A stretch of DNA of 64,000 bases from Mytilus californianus (GCF_021869535.1 NW_026262659.1:11338321-11402320); one strand, 5' to 3'. Positions 10,300-22,751 are shown, counted from the stretch's first letter. The notes: generated by a model from the sequence alone, not told the origin. Numbers and translations: made by a program.

Positions 10300-11727
10300 C
10301 TAGTCATGAACAAATGTGCAAATAAAAGTTTTGGGGTTGACATTCTGTGACATAAAATATAAGGTAGGTAGGCAAACACTAAACACAAGTATTTGTTTTG
10401 ATTTGGCCTAATTCATCATTGGGTCCTCTTTTTATTTGTTTTAATAATTTTTGATGTTCTGCTTAAGGCTTTTATAGTTTTGAAATGCTTTCTTTATTTG
10501 GCTTCCCACAAAATGTTTGGTCTAGAGTGTACCTGATAGTTTGTGATTAGGTCAGTTTATGGGAAACCACCATATTACACACACTGAAGTATTTATATGT
10601 TGTAGGACATAGATAGATATGCATATAGTGTTACTACTGGAGTGGAAACTAGGCTTTTAATCAATAAGACAGTTTTACATTATAGATTAAGAAAGAACTG
10701 TTAAAAAAAGAAACTAGAGCAAAAGGATTTGCTAGAAACATCAAATATCTGCAGTTCCATGATAGCTTAATATGGTGGAAATATTGTAGGCGTATAATTC
10801 TACTATTATTAAGGCTAATGAGACAATTCAGACAAAACACTATGAATCAGAAATAACCCAAAAAGGAAGAATCTATAAAAGATATTACTTATATTGAATA
10901 TATCTGATGCCAACTTTATGACTCATATACCTTTGTTAATTTGATACAATTTGTGAATTTTGTAAAATTGGCTAGCCATAAGCCAGTATGGACTATTAAA
11001 TAGAGATAATTCAATCCCTACATACTTCTTATTGCTTTTATTTTTTGTATCATAATTTATTAAAGCTTTGCTCTATCCAGATTTTTTCAGAAACCCATCT
11101 AGAGTTTACATTTACAGTCTCCTGCCACAACAAGGCAGAGGACATTGCAATGACCTTCATGTGTCCTTATCTGTCTGCAACACGTTAATACTCTGAGATC
11201 ATTAAATACTTTTATACATGGTTCCGTAACATGTGCATTCGACCACATCACAATTTTTTTTTTCAACAATGGGCAATACTTTCGATTTTACATTGTGTAT
11301 TTTATGACACTCTATATTCAGCTTTTTCTGCTCATAGATAGAAAACAGTTTATCTGAAATCAATTGACATGCAAATATTCTAACAAATCACTCCTTTTAG
11401 TTCATAGTTGAGAATTGTTTTTATCACTATTTATTAAATTTTGAACTTACAAAACTGGGATATCATTTTTTTGCACTGACACATTGTGAAGCAATCATCA
11501 ATCAATCAATCACACTTGCTCAAATTTTCATTAACGATATATACAATCTAATGTTATACATATACCAATATTACACTAATTGATTTATTGATGAATAATT
11601 AATGCCATTTACTAATAGATTATTGTATGAGCTTGCAAAGGTTTTTAATATCAGAATAAAAAATATTTTGATATACTGATCAGAATATCATTATAAAACA
11701 ATAAATATTGGATGAGTAACTCTCATT
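10300..11727. other. AT-rich stretch, no gene seen
   Basis: There is no supported coding segment. A short 'atcaatcaatcaatca' run lies near 11500. The segment after 'tttacag' near 11125 looks somewhat exon-like, but I could not tie it to any protein. Confidence 0.4.
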
Positions 11728-12768
11728 TTAAAGGGGCATTACCTACGATTTAGACAAATTCAAGTTTTAATAACAGCGGAATTTTGAAATAAAATTTAGT
11801 TATGAGCAGTCAGTTTGGCCCAAATTTGTCAAAATAAGCTAAAAAATATCGCTGATGTATTGTTGAATTGCAAGTAAATAATTTAACCTCATTGAATCCC
11901 TATTCGTGTGACCTTCAATTTAACCACTTAGCTGGATATGGGTTATGTATATAAGAATATGTACTAGGCGTGTTCAGCTATTAAAATGAAAAGAATGTCA
12001 ACATTAAAAGTGAAACAATGGTGAACCATTTGGTTGACTGATTTGATCCTCAAAAAATCATTCTTATACAGTTAAAAACAATGATTAAAGGGGCATTAGC
12101 TACGAGTTAAAAAAAAATTTAAAGTATGATTTTTTTGTTCAATCATTAATGAAAGTGAAATAATGAAATAATAATTAGCTTTTAGCAGCAGTTTGGTTCA
12201 ATGTTGTCAAAATAAGCTAAGAAACATCACTGATGAATTATTCACTTGCAAGTGAATAATTCGACCTCATTGAACCCATATTCATGTGACCTTCAATTTA
12301 ACCCCCTAGCTAGAGATGGATTACGCATTAATTAGTCGTGTATAGTTATTAAAAGAAAAAGATTGTCAACATTGAAAGTGAAACAAGGGTAAATCATTTG
12401 ATTGACTGATTCGATCCACAAAAACTCATTCTTATACAGATAAAAACGATGATTAACATATATTTTTAACCTATAATATGAAATCAAACAGACCTAGAAA
12501 AATCAAATTACACGAGTTCACTATCTATTTATATCTATATTTATGTTTATATTGGGTTATATGACCGTCGGCAGTCTTCGGAGGTCACCTCAATAGTTAA
12601 TTAGATGGCGTCTAGAATAAAGTACACACAAAATGCTGATAAATATTGTTGAGCCCATGCATTGTAAATTGTTTATTTTGGACTTTTTATAATTTGGATA
12701 TACGTTTTAGTATGTTATAAATTAAATATGAGAATTTGTGTCAAATCGGCATACATGAATTTGCCATC
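11728..12768 (+). mobile_element. Inverted-repeat (MITE-like) element, 5' half duplicated
   Basis: TTAAAGGGGCATTAGC at 12085 is the inverse of 'gctaatgcccctttaa' at 15561-15576, giving 16-bp terminal inverted repeats. A second, diverged start lies 357 bp upstream at 11728, and the two copies share 'gcagtttggttcaa', 'caaaataagctaa', 'gtgaataattcgacctcatt' and 'gaccttcaatttaac'. The element breaks at about 12768, where the next repeat begins. No transposase is visible, so it would be non-autonomous. Confidence 0.75.
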
Positions 12769-13505
12769 ACTTGGCGTCCATCGTTGTCCGTCCGGTGTAA
12801 ACTATTTCAAAGATCTTCTTCTCTGAAAATATTTAACCAATTCCAACCAAACTTAAGCTAAATGATCCTTAGGGAATCTAGAATAAAGTTTGTGTTTTAT
12901 TTTCTGTTTCGTCAAAAAACATGGCTGCCATGGCTAAAAATAGAACATAGGGGTAAAATGCAGTTAAGGCTTATATCTCAAAAACTAAAGCATTTAGAGC
13001 AAATCTGACATGGGATAAAAATGTTCATTAGGTCAAGTTCTATCAGCCCTGAAATTTTCAGATGAATCTAACAACCCATTGTTGGGGTTGCTGCCACTAC
13101 ACTGGTAATTTTAATGAAATTTTGCAGTTTTTGGTTATTATCTTGAATATTATTATAGTTAAGATAAAGATAATCTGTAAACAGCAATAATGTTCAGCAA
13201 AGTAAGATCTACAAATAAGTTTAATGACCAAAATTGTCACTTGACCCCTTATGGAGTTATTGCTCTTTAAGGACAATTTTACACAATTTGTTTATCATGT
13301 TTTCTAACCTTAAAAAATCTTCTCCTCTGAAACTACTGAACCAAATTAAACCAAACTTAAGCTAAATTATTCTTAGGTTATCTAGAATAAAGTTTGTGTT
13401 TTATTTTCTGTTTCCTCAGAAAACATGGCCGCCATGGCTAAAATTAGAACAAAGGGTAAAATGCAGTTTTTAACCAGATTTTAAAAGGAAAAATCAGTTA
13501 TTGAT
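12769..13505 (+). mobile_element. Helitron-like repeat (family H), 5' part
   Basis: It begins TCACTTGGCGTCC after an A. The same opening (TCACTTGGCATCC) occurs at 23929. Modules 'ctcaaaaactaaagcattta', 'cagcaaagtaagatctac' and 'ggagttattgc' recur here, at 14862-15180 and at 24100-24870. It is non-coding. It is interrupted by family B-type sequence at about 13505. Confidence 0.65.
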
Positions 13506-14828
13506 TTGGGGATGTACGGGGGGCGGGCGGGCGGCTGCCAAACAGTAAATGCTTTAACGAAATCTTTTCAAATTTAGATATGTTGTTTCCTGTGACTAAT
13601 TGAATATCAAGTTCAATTTTCATGATTTAAGCTTTTCTCGTTGTTGAATTTAAGCCCTTTTTAGAAGCCAAAAGAGGTACTCATTATGTGATTGGGTTAT
13701 ATCCCTTTTGAACAGAAATGGTTAGTTATATATATAAAGTTTGATTACACTAAGTTTTTTAAAATAATTTTCACCTGTTATCAGATAATAGAGCATGTGG
13801 TAAATATCACAGAATTATAATTGGAGTGACAGATTTATTTGAAAATTTTCTGTTTCCTAAGTGTTGATGATTAAAAGCTCTGTGCTCTGTAGGACTGTAT
13901 AAATATAGTTAGAAATTAACTGTTCATTATTAGACATTTTGAAGATAATTACAGATAAGTTTTATCGATTTTTAAAAGACATTGTATTAATGATAAATGA
14001 CATTTTGGATTTTTTTTTTTCTTTTCTTTGGTAAATTGTTTAAAGAATTTTGTGGTAGGTTTGTTTGTTATTCTGTATAAATTATACTTTTCTGAATGCT
14101 ATATATATATTTTTTTTTGATGAAGTGAAGTCCTTTAAAAACTAAGCTTATATTGTCTATTAATAAACATATATTTAGATTTCTGATTTTGGGCCAAGTT
14201 TTCAAGTTGGTCCAAATAATAATAAACATATATTTAGATTTCTGATTTTGGGCCATGTTTTCAAGTTGATCCAAATTGGGGTCCAAAATTAAACTGTGTT
14301 TGATTTCAACATAAATTGAATATATATATAGGGTTCTTTGAAATGTTGAATCTAAACCTGTATTTATTTTCATTATTAATTAGGTAATACCACATTTTCA
14401 AGTTGGTCCAAATCAGAATCCAAAATTAAACTTTGTTTGGCTTCAACAAAAATTGAATTTATGGGGTCCTTTGAAATGCTGAATCTAACCATGTATTTAG
14501 AGATTTTGGATTTTGGGCTCCTTTATCAAATTGGTCCACATTGAGGTCCAAATGGTCCTAAATTAAACTTTTGTTTGATTTCATCATAAATTGAATTATT
14601 TAGGTTCTTTGATATGCTGATTCTAACAATGTACTTAGATTTTGGATATTAGACCATAATAGGTAAGTGTCCCAATTTCTAATTTTTCAGTTCTTTGACC
14701 ACATTCATTTTGCCTCACAAGCCTATGCTGTGTCAAATATTCAATCACAATAAATTCAGAGCTGTTTTAATCTTAAATGTTGTGTCCATACTTGCTCAAC
14801 TGTTCAGGGTTCGACCTCTGCAGGAAAT
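13506..14828. repeat. Repeat family B-type insertion
   Basis: After a G-rich start ('gggggcgggcgggcggctgc') come repeated modules of 'gggccaagttttcaagttgg', 'aaaattaaactttgtttg', 'attgaat' and 'ggttctttgatatgctgaat'. It ends with the tail 'ctatgctgtgtcaaatatt' to 'ttcgacctctgcagg', as at 9765. I recognise this module order from mussel genomes. Boundaries are approximate. Confidence 0.65.
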
Positions 14829-15456
14829 ACGGATTGTTGTCACTCTGACAGCCTCTTGTTGACTTATATCTCAAAAACTAAAGCATTTAGAGAAAATCAG
14901 ACAAGAAGTTAAAGTATTCATTAGGTCAAGGTCTACCTGCCCTGAAATTATCAGCCAAATTGGGTATCTGATTTTTAGGTTATTGCCCCTGAATTTATGA
15001 TTTTTAGGAAAGTTTGCAGTTTTCAGATAAAGATAAACTGTAAACAGCAAAAATGTTCAGCAAAGTAAGATCTACAAATAAGTTTCATATGACCAAAATT
15101 GTCAATTTACCCCTTAAGGAGTTATTGCCCTTTAAAGACAATTTTTCACAATTTGTTCATCTAGTTTGCTTACATTAAAAAATCTTCTCCTTTGAAACTG
15201 CTGAGTTTCAGAGTATCTAGTATAAATTTTGTATTTTATTCCCCTGTACGTCAAGAAACATAGCCACTATGGCTAAAATGGAACAAAAGGATGAAATGCA
15301 TTTTTTTGCTTTTGAAGAAAATATGACAGATACAAAGAACATTTAAATGGCATTTTTAAGCCACTCATTAATATATATTGAAAAGCAAATATAATCATTG
15401 ATGAAAGATTTAAGCAGAAAATTAAAGGTGAGCGATTCAGGCTCTTGAGAGCCTCT
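14829..15456 (+). mobile_element. Helitron-like repeat (family H), 3' part
   Basis: The modules repeat those of 12966-13300. The end is 'ggtgagcgattcaggctctt' then 'gagagcctcttgtt': a perfect 8-bp hairpin AGGCTCTT/GAGAGCCT followed by CTTG. The copy at 24948 has a diverged hairpin followed by CTAG. A hairpin just before CTRR is typical of Helitron 3' ends. Confidence 0.6.
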
Positions 15457-15576
15457 TGTTAATTATTTATTTTAGACTTTTTGTAATTTGGATATATATT
15501 TTAGTATGTTATAAATCAAATATGAGATTTTGAGTCCAATCAGTGAACATAAATTTGACTGCTAATGCCCCTTTAA
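15457..15576 (+). mobile_element. 3' end of the inverted-repeat element
   Basis: The sequence 'atttattttagactttttgt' through 'gtatgttataaatcaaatat' to 'gctaatgcccctttaa' repeats, at moderate divergence, the 100 bp at 12668-12768 and then adds the terminal inverted repeat. So a 100-bp piece flanks the 2.7-kb nested insert on both sides. Confidence 0.7.
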
Positions 15577-16100
15577 CAAAAGTATAGATATTCACAAAAC
15601 CTTGATTTTTGTACTTTCTAGTTCTATATAGTATTTGTACTTTATATAGATACAATATTTAGATCTATGACTAATTTGACCATTGACCAAATGATATCTA
15701 GAACATTTGTCATAAGAATATAAGTTAATGTTTTCCACAGATGTACTATACTATGAAGTATTTCAGGAATAATTACCTCCCTTCCTGACTTTAACTTTCC
15801 CTATATAAGTTTATAGCTGTCATTGATGCATATGTTTTATGACAGTTGCTTATTGCTGACTCTCCTTTATTTGCAGTCTATAAATTATGATTTATTTGTC
15901 TATATATTTAAGCATTTACAGCTAAAAGTTTCCAGAATAGATTCTTAAAGTTGTTTCTAAAACTGATATTTGTTTAATATAAGTTAAATGTTTATGAATA
16001 AATGTTGGGATAAGTATAGAAAATACTGATGACGCAGCAACTCAGCAACATTAGATCATTAAAAGATATGACACAATTGTGAGTCCCTTTATATTCTTCA
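15577..16100. other. AT-rich spacer, no gene seen
   Basis: I see no coding or repeat structure. Confidence 0.4.
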
Positions 16101-16105
16101 GTGAT

Positions 16106-17042
16106 AATCAACACTTAGATCATACAGGTTCTTAATCAGTTGAATCAACACTTAGATCATACAAGTTCTTAATCGGTTAAATCAACACTTAGATCATACA
16201 AATTCTTAATTGGCTAAATCAACACTTAGATCATACAAGTTCTTAATCGGCTAAATAAACACTTAGATCATAAAACTTCTTAATCAGCTAAATCAGCACT
16301 TAGATCATACAAGTTCTTAATTGGCTAAATAAACACATAGATCATAAAACTTCTTTATTGGATAAATCAGCACATAGATCATACAAGTTCTTATTCGGTT
16401 AAATCAGCACTTAATTCATACAAGTCTTAATTGGCTAAATAAACACTTATATCATAAAACTTCTTAATCGGCTAAATCAGCACTTTAAAGATCATACAAG
16501 TTCTTAATCGGCTAAATAAACACTTAGATCATAAAACTTCTTAATTGTCTAAATCAGCACTTAGATCATACAAATTTTTATTCGGTTAAATCAGCACTTA
16601 GATCATACAAGTCTTAATCGGTTAAATCAACACTTAGATCATACATGTTCTTAATTGGCTAAATCAACACTTAGATAATACAAGTGCTTAATTGGTTAAA
16701 TCAACACTTAGATCATACAAGTTCTTAATCGGTTAAATCAACACTTAGATCATACAAGTTCTTAATAGGTTAAATCAACACTTAGATCACACAAGTTCTT
16801 AATCAACTAAACCAACACTTAGATCATACAAGTTCTTAATCAGCTAAATAAACACTTAGATCATACAAGTTCTTAATCGGCTTAATCAGCACTTAGATCA
16901 TACAAGTTCTCTATCGGTTAAATCAACACTTAGATCATACAAGTCTTTTTAAAATCGGCTAAATCGACACTTAAATCATACAATTTCTAAATCGGTTAAA
17001 TCAACACTTACATCATACATGTTCTTTTTAAATCAGCTAAGC
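16106..17042. repeat. 37-bp minisatellite, about 25 units
   Basis: The unit is 'atcaacacttagatcata' + 'caagttcttaatcggttaa', for example at 16144 and 16181 (37 bp apart). Point variants (cagcac/caacac, aaactt/aagttc, cggcta/cggtta) and a few small indels are spread through the array. It probably lies in an intron or upstream of the gene at 18.8 kb. Confidence 0.93.
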
Positions 17043-17044
17043 AA

Positions 17045-18766
17045 GTTTATAATTAGTCTTTATATAAGGATGTATTGCTGTTTGCATCATATCCAGTGGC
17101 AAATATCTCATGCATTATGATTCAAGATGGTTGAATATCAGGATAAGCTTCAGTTTTTTGTTTTCATTGGTTAACATATATCATGTTTAGGATACTGGGT
17201 ACAACCAAGCAGAATTAGAAGTAGAGTAAACATATTCATGCCATTCAAGTTATATTTTGATAATTTGCCTGTAAAATATGATTAATTGTTTTATATATGA
17301 TTTAATGGTTTTGAAATATACCTTACTAATAGAAATAAAGTTCACTATTATTGGTATCTTCTATGATGAAAAAAAATGTTAATTGTTTAATTATAATAGA
17401 TGTTTGATGGTTAACCATGGTCCATTTACAAGTTAGACAAGATAACCCTTGATTAATTGAGTTCTATTGATTCATTCCAACACTTAGTTTTCCATTCACA
17501 AATACTATGCAAATATCTTCTATATATAGCATAGTTCCTGACAGTATTAAATTGGTATGGATTTTCTTTAGTTCTGAGAAATAGATAATTAGATTATTTT
17601 GGTCCTTACTGTGGTGTCATTCACATTATGAATGAAAAGTTTCGACAAAGATTTCGGTTTACGATCCTTCAGGGGAAAATTTAAAACTGACATGCAATAT
17701 CAATTCACAAAAAAAAAGATAAAACTTCTTATTTATTTTGTCTGTGGAGGTGGTTAATAGTTTTATATTATAAATGCAGAATTCCCTGAGTGAGGTTTAA
17801 ATACTTTTTTTTTCAGGTAATATTTAAGAAGGAAAATAACAAATTTTTACCACAGTTTAAGGGTATTTTAAATCGTAACAACACTGGCAAATACAGTCAC
17901 AAAGACTACATAAACAACTGGAAACTCACAGAATTTGTACTGGCGATATCCTGGAAATATAATATTGCTTTTGTCAATTATTTGGACTAAACCTTCCAAC
18001 TTTATGGCAGTTAATTACAGGCCTATGGATCACACTCTAAATAATAGTCTATATCAAACAATGATGGTTGAGCCATCATTAGACCATTCTTTTGGCTTGA
18101 GATCAGGTTAGAATAGTTAAGTCTGAAGTATAAGTGCTCTCAACATGAATTGAAGTATGAATAAATGTGAACTACCATTAACATGTTAAAGCATGGTATG
18201 ACCTAGATTTTACAGTCCAGTGATCCTATTTCATCATTGGTAGCTAGGTTTACTGTTTAATGATTGTCTTTTATGTCTGATTCATATTTTAATAGAATAT
18301 ATATTAGTGGACACAATTTCTTACAGACAAATATATTCCTCGTGTTAAATGGGAATAGTGGCTGTATCAATGTGGAGGTTGAAAAATTCATTTCACAAGA
18401 CATATTTCCAATCATTTTTCTAGTCTTTCTAACAGCCAACATTAAGCAAATGGTAGAATATTAGATTTCAACATAAAGATATTCAATCACTTATCTACTT
18501 TGACCCAATCATATTGCTGAAAACCTATATGTCAGGTTACATAATTTACCCATAAGTTGATATTTCATGAATGTAACCTGTTGTTGATCCCAAACATACC
18601 TTACGTTTCTGACTTAATCATGTCACTGTTGTGTAACATAAGATCAAACTCCAAAGAAAAACAGACTATTGTGGAACTTCCTTATGTGTGACAGGAATTT
18701 GAGAGCTTTGTTTACAGTGACACAAGCCTATCTTCATTATTACCCATTTTTCTGTTTATATTTCAG
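17045..18766. other. Probable intron upstream of the paired exons
   Basis: AT-rich. A reversed fragment 'gtggcaaatatctcatgca' near 17095 resembles the 'gaaatatttgccactg' repeat tail seen at 39310 and 46165. A strong acceptor-like 'tttttttttcag' ends at about 17816, followed by 57 open codons, but I cannot link that to the exons downstream. Confidence 0.4.
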
Positions 18767-18825
18767 ATGGTGGATGTGATGGCCCTGTCTACCACAGTAC
18801 CTCTAGTCCCGATACATTATTGGAG
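18767..18825 (+). CDS. Internal exon A (59 nt), alternative to exon B; protein not identified
   Basis: A 59-nt exon lies between the acceptor 'tttatatttcag' and the donor 'gttagt'. Two bases finish a split codon and 19 codons follow, encoding GGCDGPVYHSTSSPDTLLE, so the exon enters in phase 1 and leaves in phase 0. Exon B, exactly 100 bp downstream, encodes a homologous peptide (12 of 19 residues identical) with the same length and phases. The intervening 41 bp is very short for an intron, and joining A to B would break the frame, so only one of the two should be used per transcript. Either exon joins in frame to the terminal exon at 28989. I do not recognise the protein. Upstream exons are not visible in the window. 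Confidence 0.8.
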
Positions 18826-18866
18826 GTTAGTTTATCTTAAATAAGGTATATCCTTTATTATTTCAG

Positions 18867-18925
18867 ATGGTCGTACTGATGGACCCTGTTTCCATGGTAA
18901 CACCAGTCCAGACACTCTGTTAGAG
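18867..18925 (+). CDS. Internal exon B (59 nt), alternative to exon A; protein not identified
   Basis: The exon follows the acceptor 'ttattatttcag' and is followed by the donor 'gttaga'. Two bases plus 19 codons encode GRTDGPCFHGNTSPDTLLE. The conserved residues against exon A are G, DGP, H and SPDTLLE; the variable positions lie in the middle. Third-position differences in conserved codons (for example GGC/GGA, CCC/CCA, GAT/GAC) point to selection on the protein. The flanking 'atttcag' and 'gttag' are also shared, so the duplication covered the exon and its splice sites. It splices in phase 0 to 28989. Confidence 0.82.
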
Positions 18926-20632
18926 GTTAGAGTTGTTGTTGTCACACTCTGTTTAACAAATTTTATGATTCTTATGCAATTTTTATGTAACAATTTTTTT
19001 CATTGGCTTAAAGTTTCCATCAAATCCACAGTTGACATGTCATAACTAAAGACTGACCAAGCATTTTCAATTGCTTCAATCAACAAATGTTTGATTACTA
19101 CAATATTATAGAAATTAAAACAAGACATAACCCAAAAATGCCATTTTGATGTGTTTTTATCTAAATTTGAATGGTAGAAGTATCGTAATAGCCTTCAGTT
19201 TCAAAGTTTTCATTTGTATGATGTCCATGTGCCAAAATCATTCACAAAGTTTGCGGAATTTTATTTTATTTCAAAATTATACATTATTATCAAGTTCGAA
19301 CGTATTATTTCATTTTGTAATGCATTAGAATCAGAATACAAAACTTTGGTTGAAGAGTTCCCGCTGCCAATTTTGATTTGAATGTAGCAAATATCTGTTT
19401 TACTGTCTCTACTACAAGTTACCAGTATTTTTCTTGTAAGCAATTTCACACCAACACTGATCTATGCTTATTTTATTTTTAATTTTAAGTTACCTTTATC
19501 ATCCAACCTACATGTACACCTCTGCTCTCCCTTAAACTTATGAATTATCATAATACTGTGCATAATGAATAATCTGAAAAGTTGTTCAATGGATTAGGTT
19601 TCCCAACTGAGTTAGACTCTTATTCTGCTTCTGTGTTTTTGACTGGTCTGTCTTTTATATCAAATTTTCTTACAAAATAGGAATGTTTAAGAGTAATCAC
19701 TATGCATATTAAATAGGTTTCTGTATGTGTATTGTGTTACCCTTTTAAGAGAGAGCATAATGCTATAATGTTCTAAGTTAATAATTGACAATTGTACATT
19801 GTAAGATAGCAATATGCCAAAAGATAGGATTCTGTTTTTCCAGAGTTATGCCCCTTTGAACTAAAATGGTTGACCCTGTTCAAATTTTGTATCTTGTAAT
19901 TACCTGTTCATTAAACCTGGTACACTGTTTTAGTCTTTAAATTAAGATGTCCATTTCATATACATGTTCTGTCCTTTGCATGTTTCCAATAGTTTTACCC
20001 TTTGACCTTATAACTTAGGAATCTCTCTTCACAATAAACATTGACTTAAATTCATTAGAAAGCCTGTGTTCAGGGATTCAAGAAAACTTTAGGTTTTCAT
20101 ACAAAACAATATTTAAAATTGCTTAAGAATATATACACTTTCAAAACAATGAAAGTATAAAACTAGAGATAAATCTGTTGGACAGTGTATGCTGTATTCT
20201 TAAAAATTGGAATTTATAGAGGGAAGATCTCAGGATTTAAGATAACTGTTTGATTACATTTTTTTGTACTTTGATCAAATTTCCTTTCTTCTTGTTACAC
20301 AATAGCAAAAGCTTTAAATTCAGTGGATAGATTCATTAATGCTGCACATATAACCTATATGTTGTAGCTTCATAGGAAGATGCATGTCTGTCAGTCTACA
20401 TTTATTATGCTATTCTTTTTTTATATTATTTCATTTGTGAAAATGAATTATGCAATACTTTATTCATGGTTACTGGTATTCAACAGATGTTTTAATCAGA
20501 CATGTTCAGTTTCATGTGGTTAATCAATTAATTACTCTGCTTTTTTGGTCATGGCATTTTCTGTCTATGTGGTTTTTGACTTGCCCTCTTGTCCACTTTA
20601 CTGAAAGTGTAAATCATTATGTGCTTGTTACA
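18926..20632. other. Intron sequence, no further exon seen
   Basis: AT-rich sequence between exon B and the 88-bp array. I looked for a third copy of the 59-nt exon here and found none. Confidence 0.5.
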
Positions 20633-21240
20633 GGTCACCTAATGTATCTTTTGTGATTGTTATGTGTAAGTTAATTTCTATATGTTAAGGACCCATTGTA
20701 TATCTTTTTTTCTGGTTACAGGTCACCTAATGTATCTTTTGTGATTGTTATATGTAAGTTAATTTCTGTATGTTAAGGACCCATTGTATATCTTTTTTTC
20801 TGGTTACAGGTCACCTAATGTATCTTTTGTGATTGTTATGTGTAAGTTAATTCCTATATGTTAAGGACCCATTGTGTATCTTTTTTTCTGGTTACAGGTC
20901 ACCTAATGTATCTTTTGTGATTGTTATATGTAAGTTAATTTCTGTATGTTAAGGACCCATTGTATATCTTTTTTTCTGGTTACAGGTCACCTAATGTATC
21001 TTTTGTGATTGTTATGTGTAAGTTAATTCCTATATGTTAAGGACCCATTGTATATCTTTTTTTCTGGTTACAGGTCACCTAATGTATCTTTTGTGATTGT
21101 TATATGTAAGTTAATTTCTGTATGTTAAGGACCCATTGTATATCTTTTTTTCTGGTTACAGGTCACCTAATGTATCTTTTGTGATTGTTATGTGTAAGTT
21201 AATTTCTATATGTTAAGGACCCAATATATATCTTTCTTTA
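20633..21240 (+). repeat. 88-bp tandem array, 7 units, each with splice-site-like ends
   Basis: Units start at 20633, 20721, 20809, 20897, 20985, 21073 and 21161. Each contains a T-rich tract and 'ctggttacag' followed 32 nt later by 'gtaagtta'. Two forms alternate strictly: 'ttatgtgtaag' (units 1, 3, 5, 7) and 'ttatatgtaag' (units 2, 4, 6), so the higher-order unit is 176 bp. It lies in the large intron of the gene. The 32-nt 'exon' is not a multiple of three. Confidence 0.93.
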
Positions 21241-21974
21241 CCTGACCTCAAAGACTTAACAAACATTTTTAGAACCTAACTTTTATGCCAGGTAAGCATT
21301 CTTTGGAATCATCATCTTTTAGTTCTTTGTCTTCTCCACTTTCAAAGATGAATTGTTTTCTACCATTTGTTGTTCAGTCTGGTTTTGAGAGTGTTAGGAT
21401 TGTCATATGTCCATGTTAATCTTTCACTTCACTAATTTATTGGTGTAAAGAGTATTGTTCATGTGATCTATAGAGCAATTTTGTCTGGTTAGTGTATTAT
21501 TTTTGTTCTAAAACAATAGAGATTGAAAAATATCATGTTCTGTCTAATATGTTCTCAGGTGTTGTTTTCTAAATTTGAAACTAAAATTCAAAACATTCAA
21601 GATATTGTCTTGATTTATGCAGTATGTTGCAACTTAAGTTTACAAGTACATAAATGAAAAATCTCTTGATTTTTTATGAAATTTTGCATTTAACCAATAT
21701 CTGGAATGCTTCAACTTTAATACTTTCCAATACATTATTTGGTTGGAAATTAGTCAGATAAAAGTGGAACTATAGATACTCATAAATATGTTATTTTATA
21801 TCTGTTTTCTTTATCATTGTTTGTCTGTTTGGCAGATATTTAATTTGCTATATAGCTCTAAAAAGAGTAAAAGTTAAACATATCATTTTTGGTGCACCTG
21901 TAAAGAAACGCAGACACAGTTTGATGCTTATCCAGTGACTGCATTAAAAAATTTGTATAACAGCTGAATATTCC

Positions 21975-22232
21975 AGAAGTTAGAAGACCTGGATGCTTCA
22001 TACCTTGTATACAGATGCCCCATAGTCCCATACTACCATACAAAGTTTCAGTTGTTCATTTGTCCATTATTCTTGACCTCATTTTCATGGTTCAACCACT
22101 GCTTAAAAAGTAAATTTTCATGGTCAAGTCCATATCTCATACTATAGACAATAGGTTAACTTATTTGGTGTATTGGATGATTGTATGGTGTACATGTTCG
22201 TCTGACCATGACCTCATTTTCATGGTTTATAA
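21975..22232 (+). mobile_element. Diverged fragment of repeat family A
   Basis: 'ttagaagacctggatgcttc' through 'ttcttgacctcattttcatg' to 'ctgaccatgacctcatttt' follows the order of 41690-42220, with gaps. It is older than the copies at 7-10 kb and 41.6 kb. Confidence 0.75.
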
Positions 22233-22745
22233 AGAGAGACATAGCAATCCTAGATTCCGTTGGCAGCATCAACATTTAGTTTCAGTCTGTGGTTAAAGTT
22301 TTTTTAGACGTTAATAACCTGGTCAAACCTTCAGATTGTGATAAACAATTAATTTCCCCATAGGTGACAATGATAGCCTTTTTCGAGATACAGACTTTAG
22401 AAAGTTGATTTTTTTAACGAAACCTTGCTAGAATTAAAGAAAAATTATTTGGACAGTATTTTTTAGTCCAAAAAATATAGGTTACTGTTGCTTTTCTTAA
22501 CGTAAATTGTACTTATCTCCCATGCCTATCAATTTTGCACTTAAAAATGCGTGTCTCATCCTAGCGTTGAATAGATTTCTCAGTTCCGTTAGGGCTAAGG
22601 AAAATAATTTATTTTGCCTTTGGTATAATGCAGAGTGAACGAAGTCTCTAATAATAAAAAATAACGGGCACACATATCGACCAATCAGAATTAGCTATAC
22701 TCTTAATTCTGAATACCATGTTGCTCCCATAAAATCTAAAGGTTT
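22233..22745. repeat. Interspersed repeat (recalled from mussel genomes)
   Basis: The segment includes 'agcaatcctagattccgttg', 'gtgataaacaattaattt', 'aaaaatgcgtgtctcatcct' and 'taatgcagagtgaacga'. I remember it as a multicopy mussel sequence. There is no second copy in this window to confirm that. Confidence 0.45.
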
Positions 22746-22751
22746 ATTGTA

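Noticed and set aside
10390..10515. Possible second copy of the ribozyme-bearing element ('gggtcctctttttatttg', 'ctttctttatttggc')
   Set aside because: The similarity is too weak and the ribozyme core is absent.
17790..17999. 57 open codons after a strong 'tttttttttcag' acceptor near 17816
   Set aside because: It could be an alternative terminal exon, but the reading ends in TAA, the composition (N/K/Y/F-rich) is what AT-rich DNA gives by chance, and no linkage to the exons at 18.8 kb is visible.
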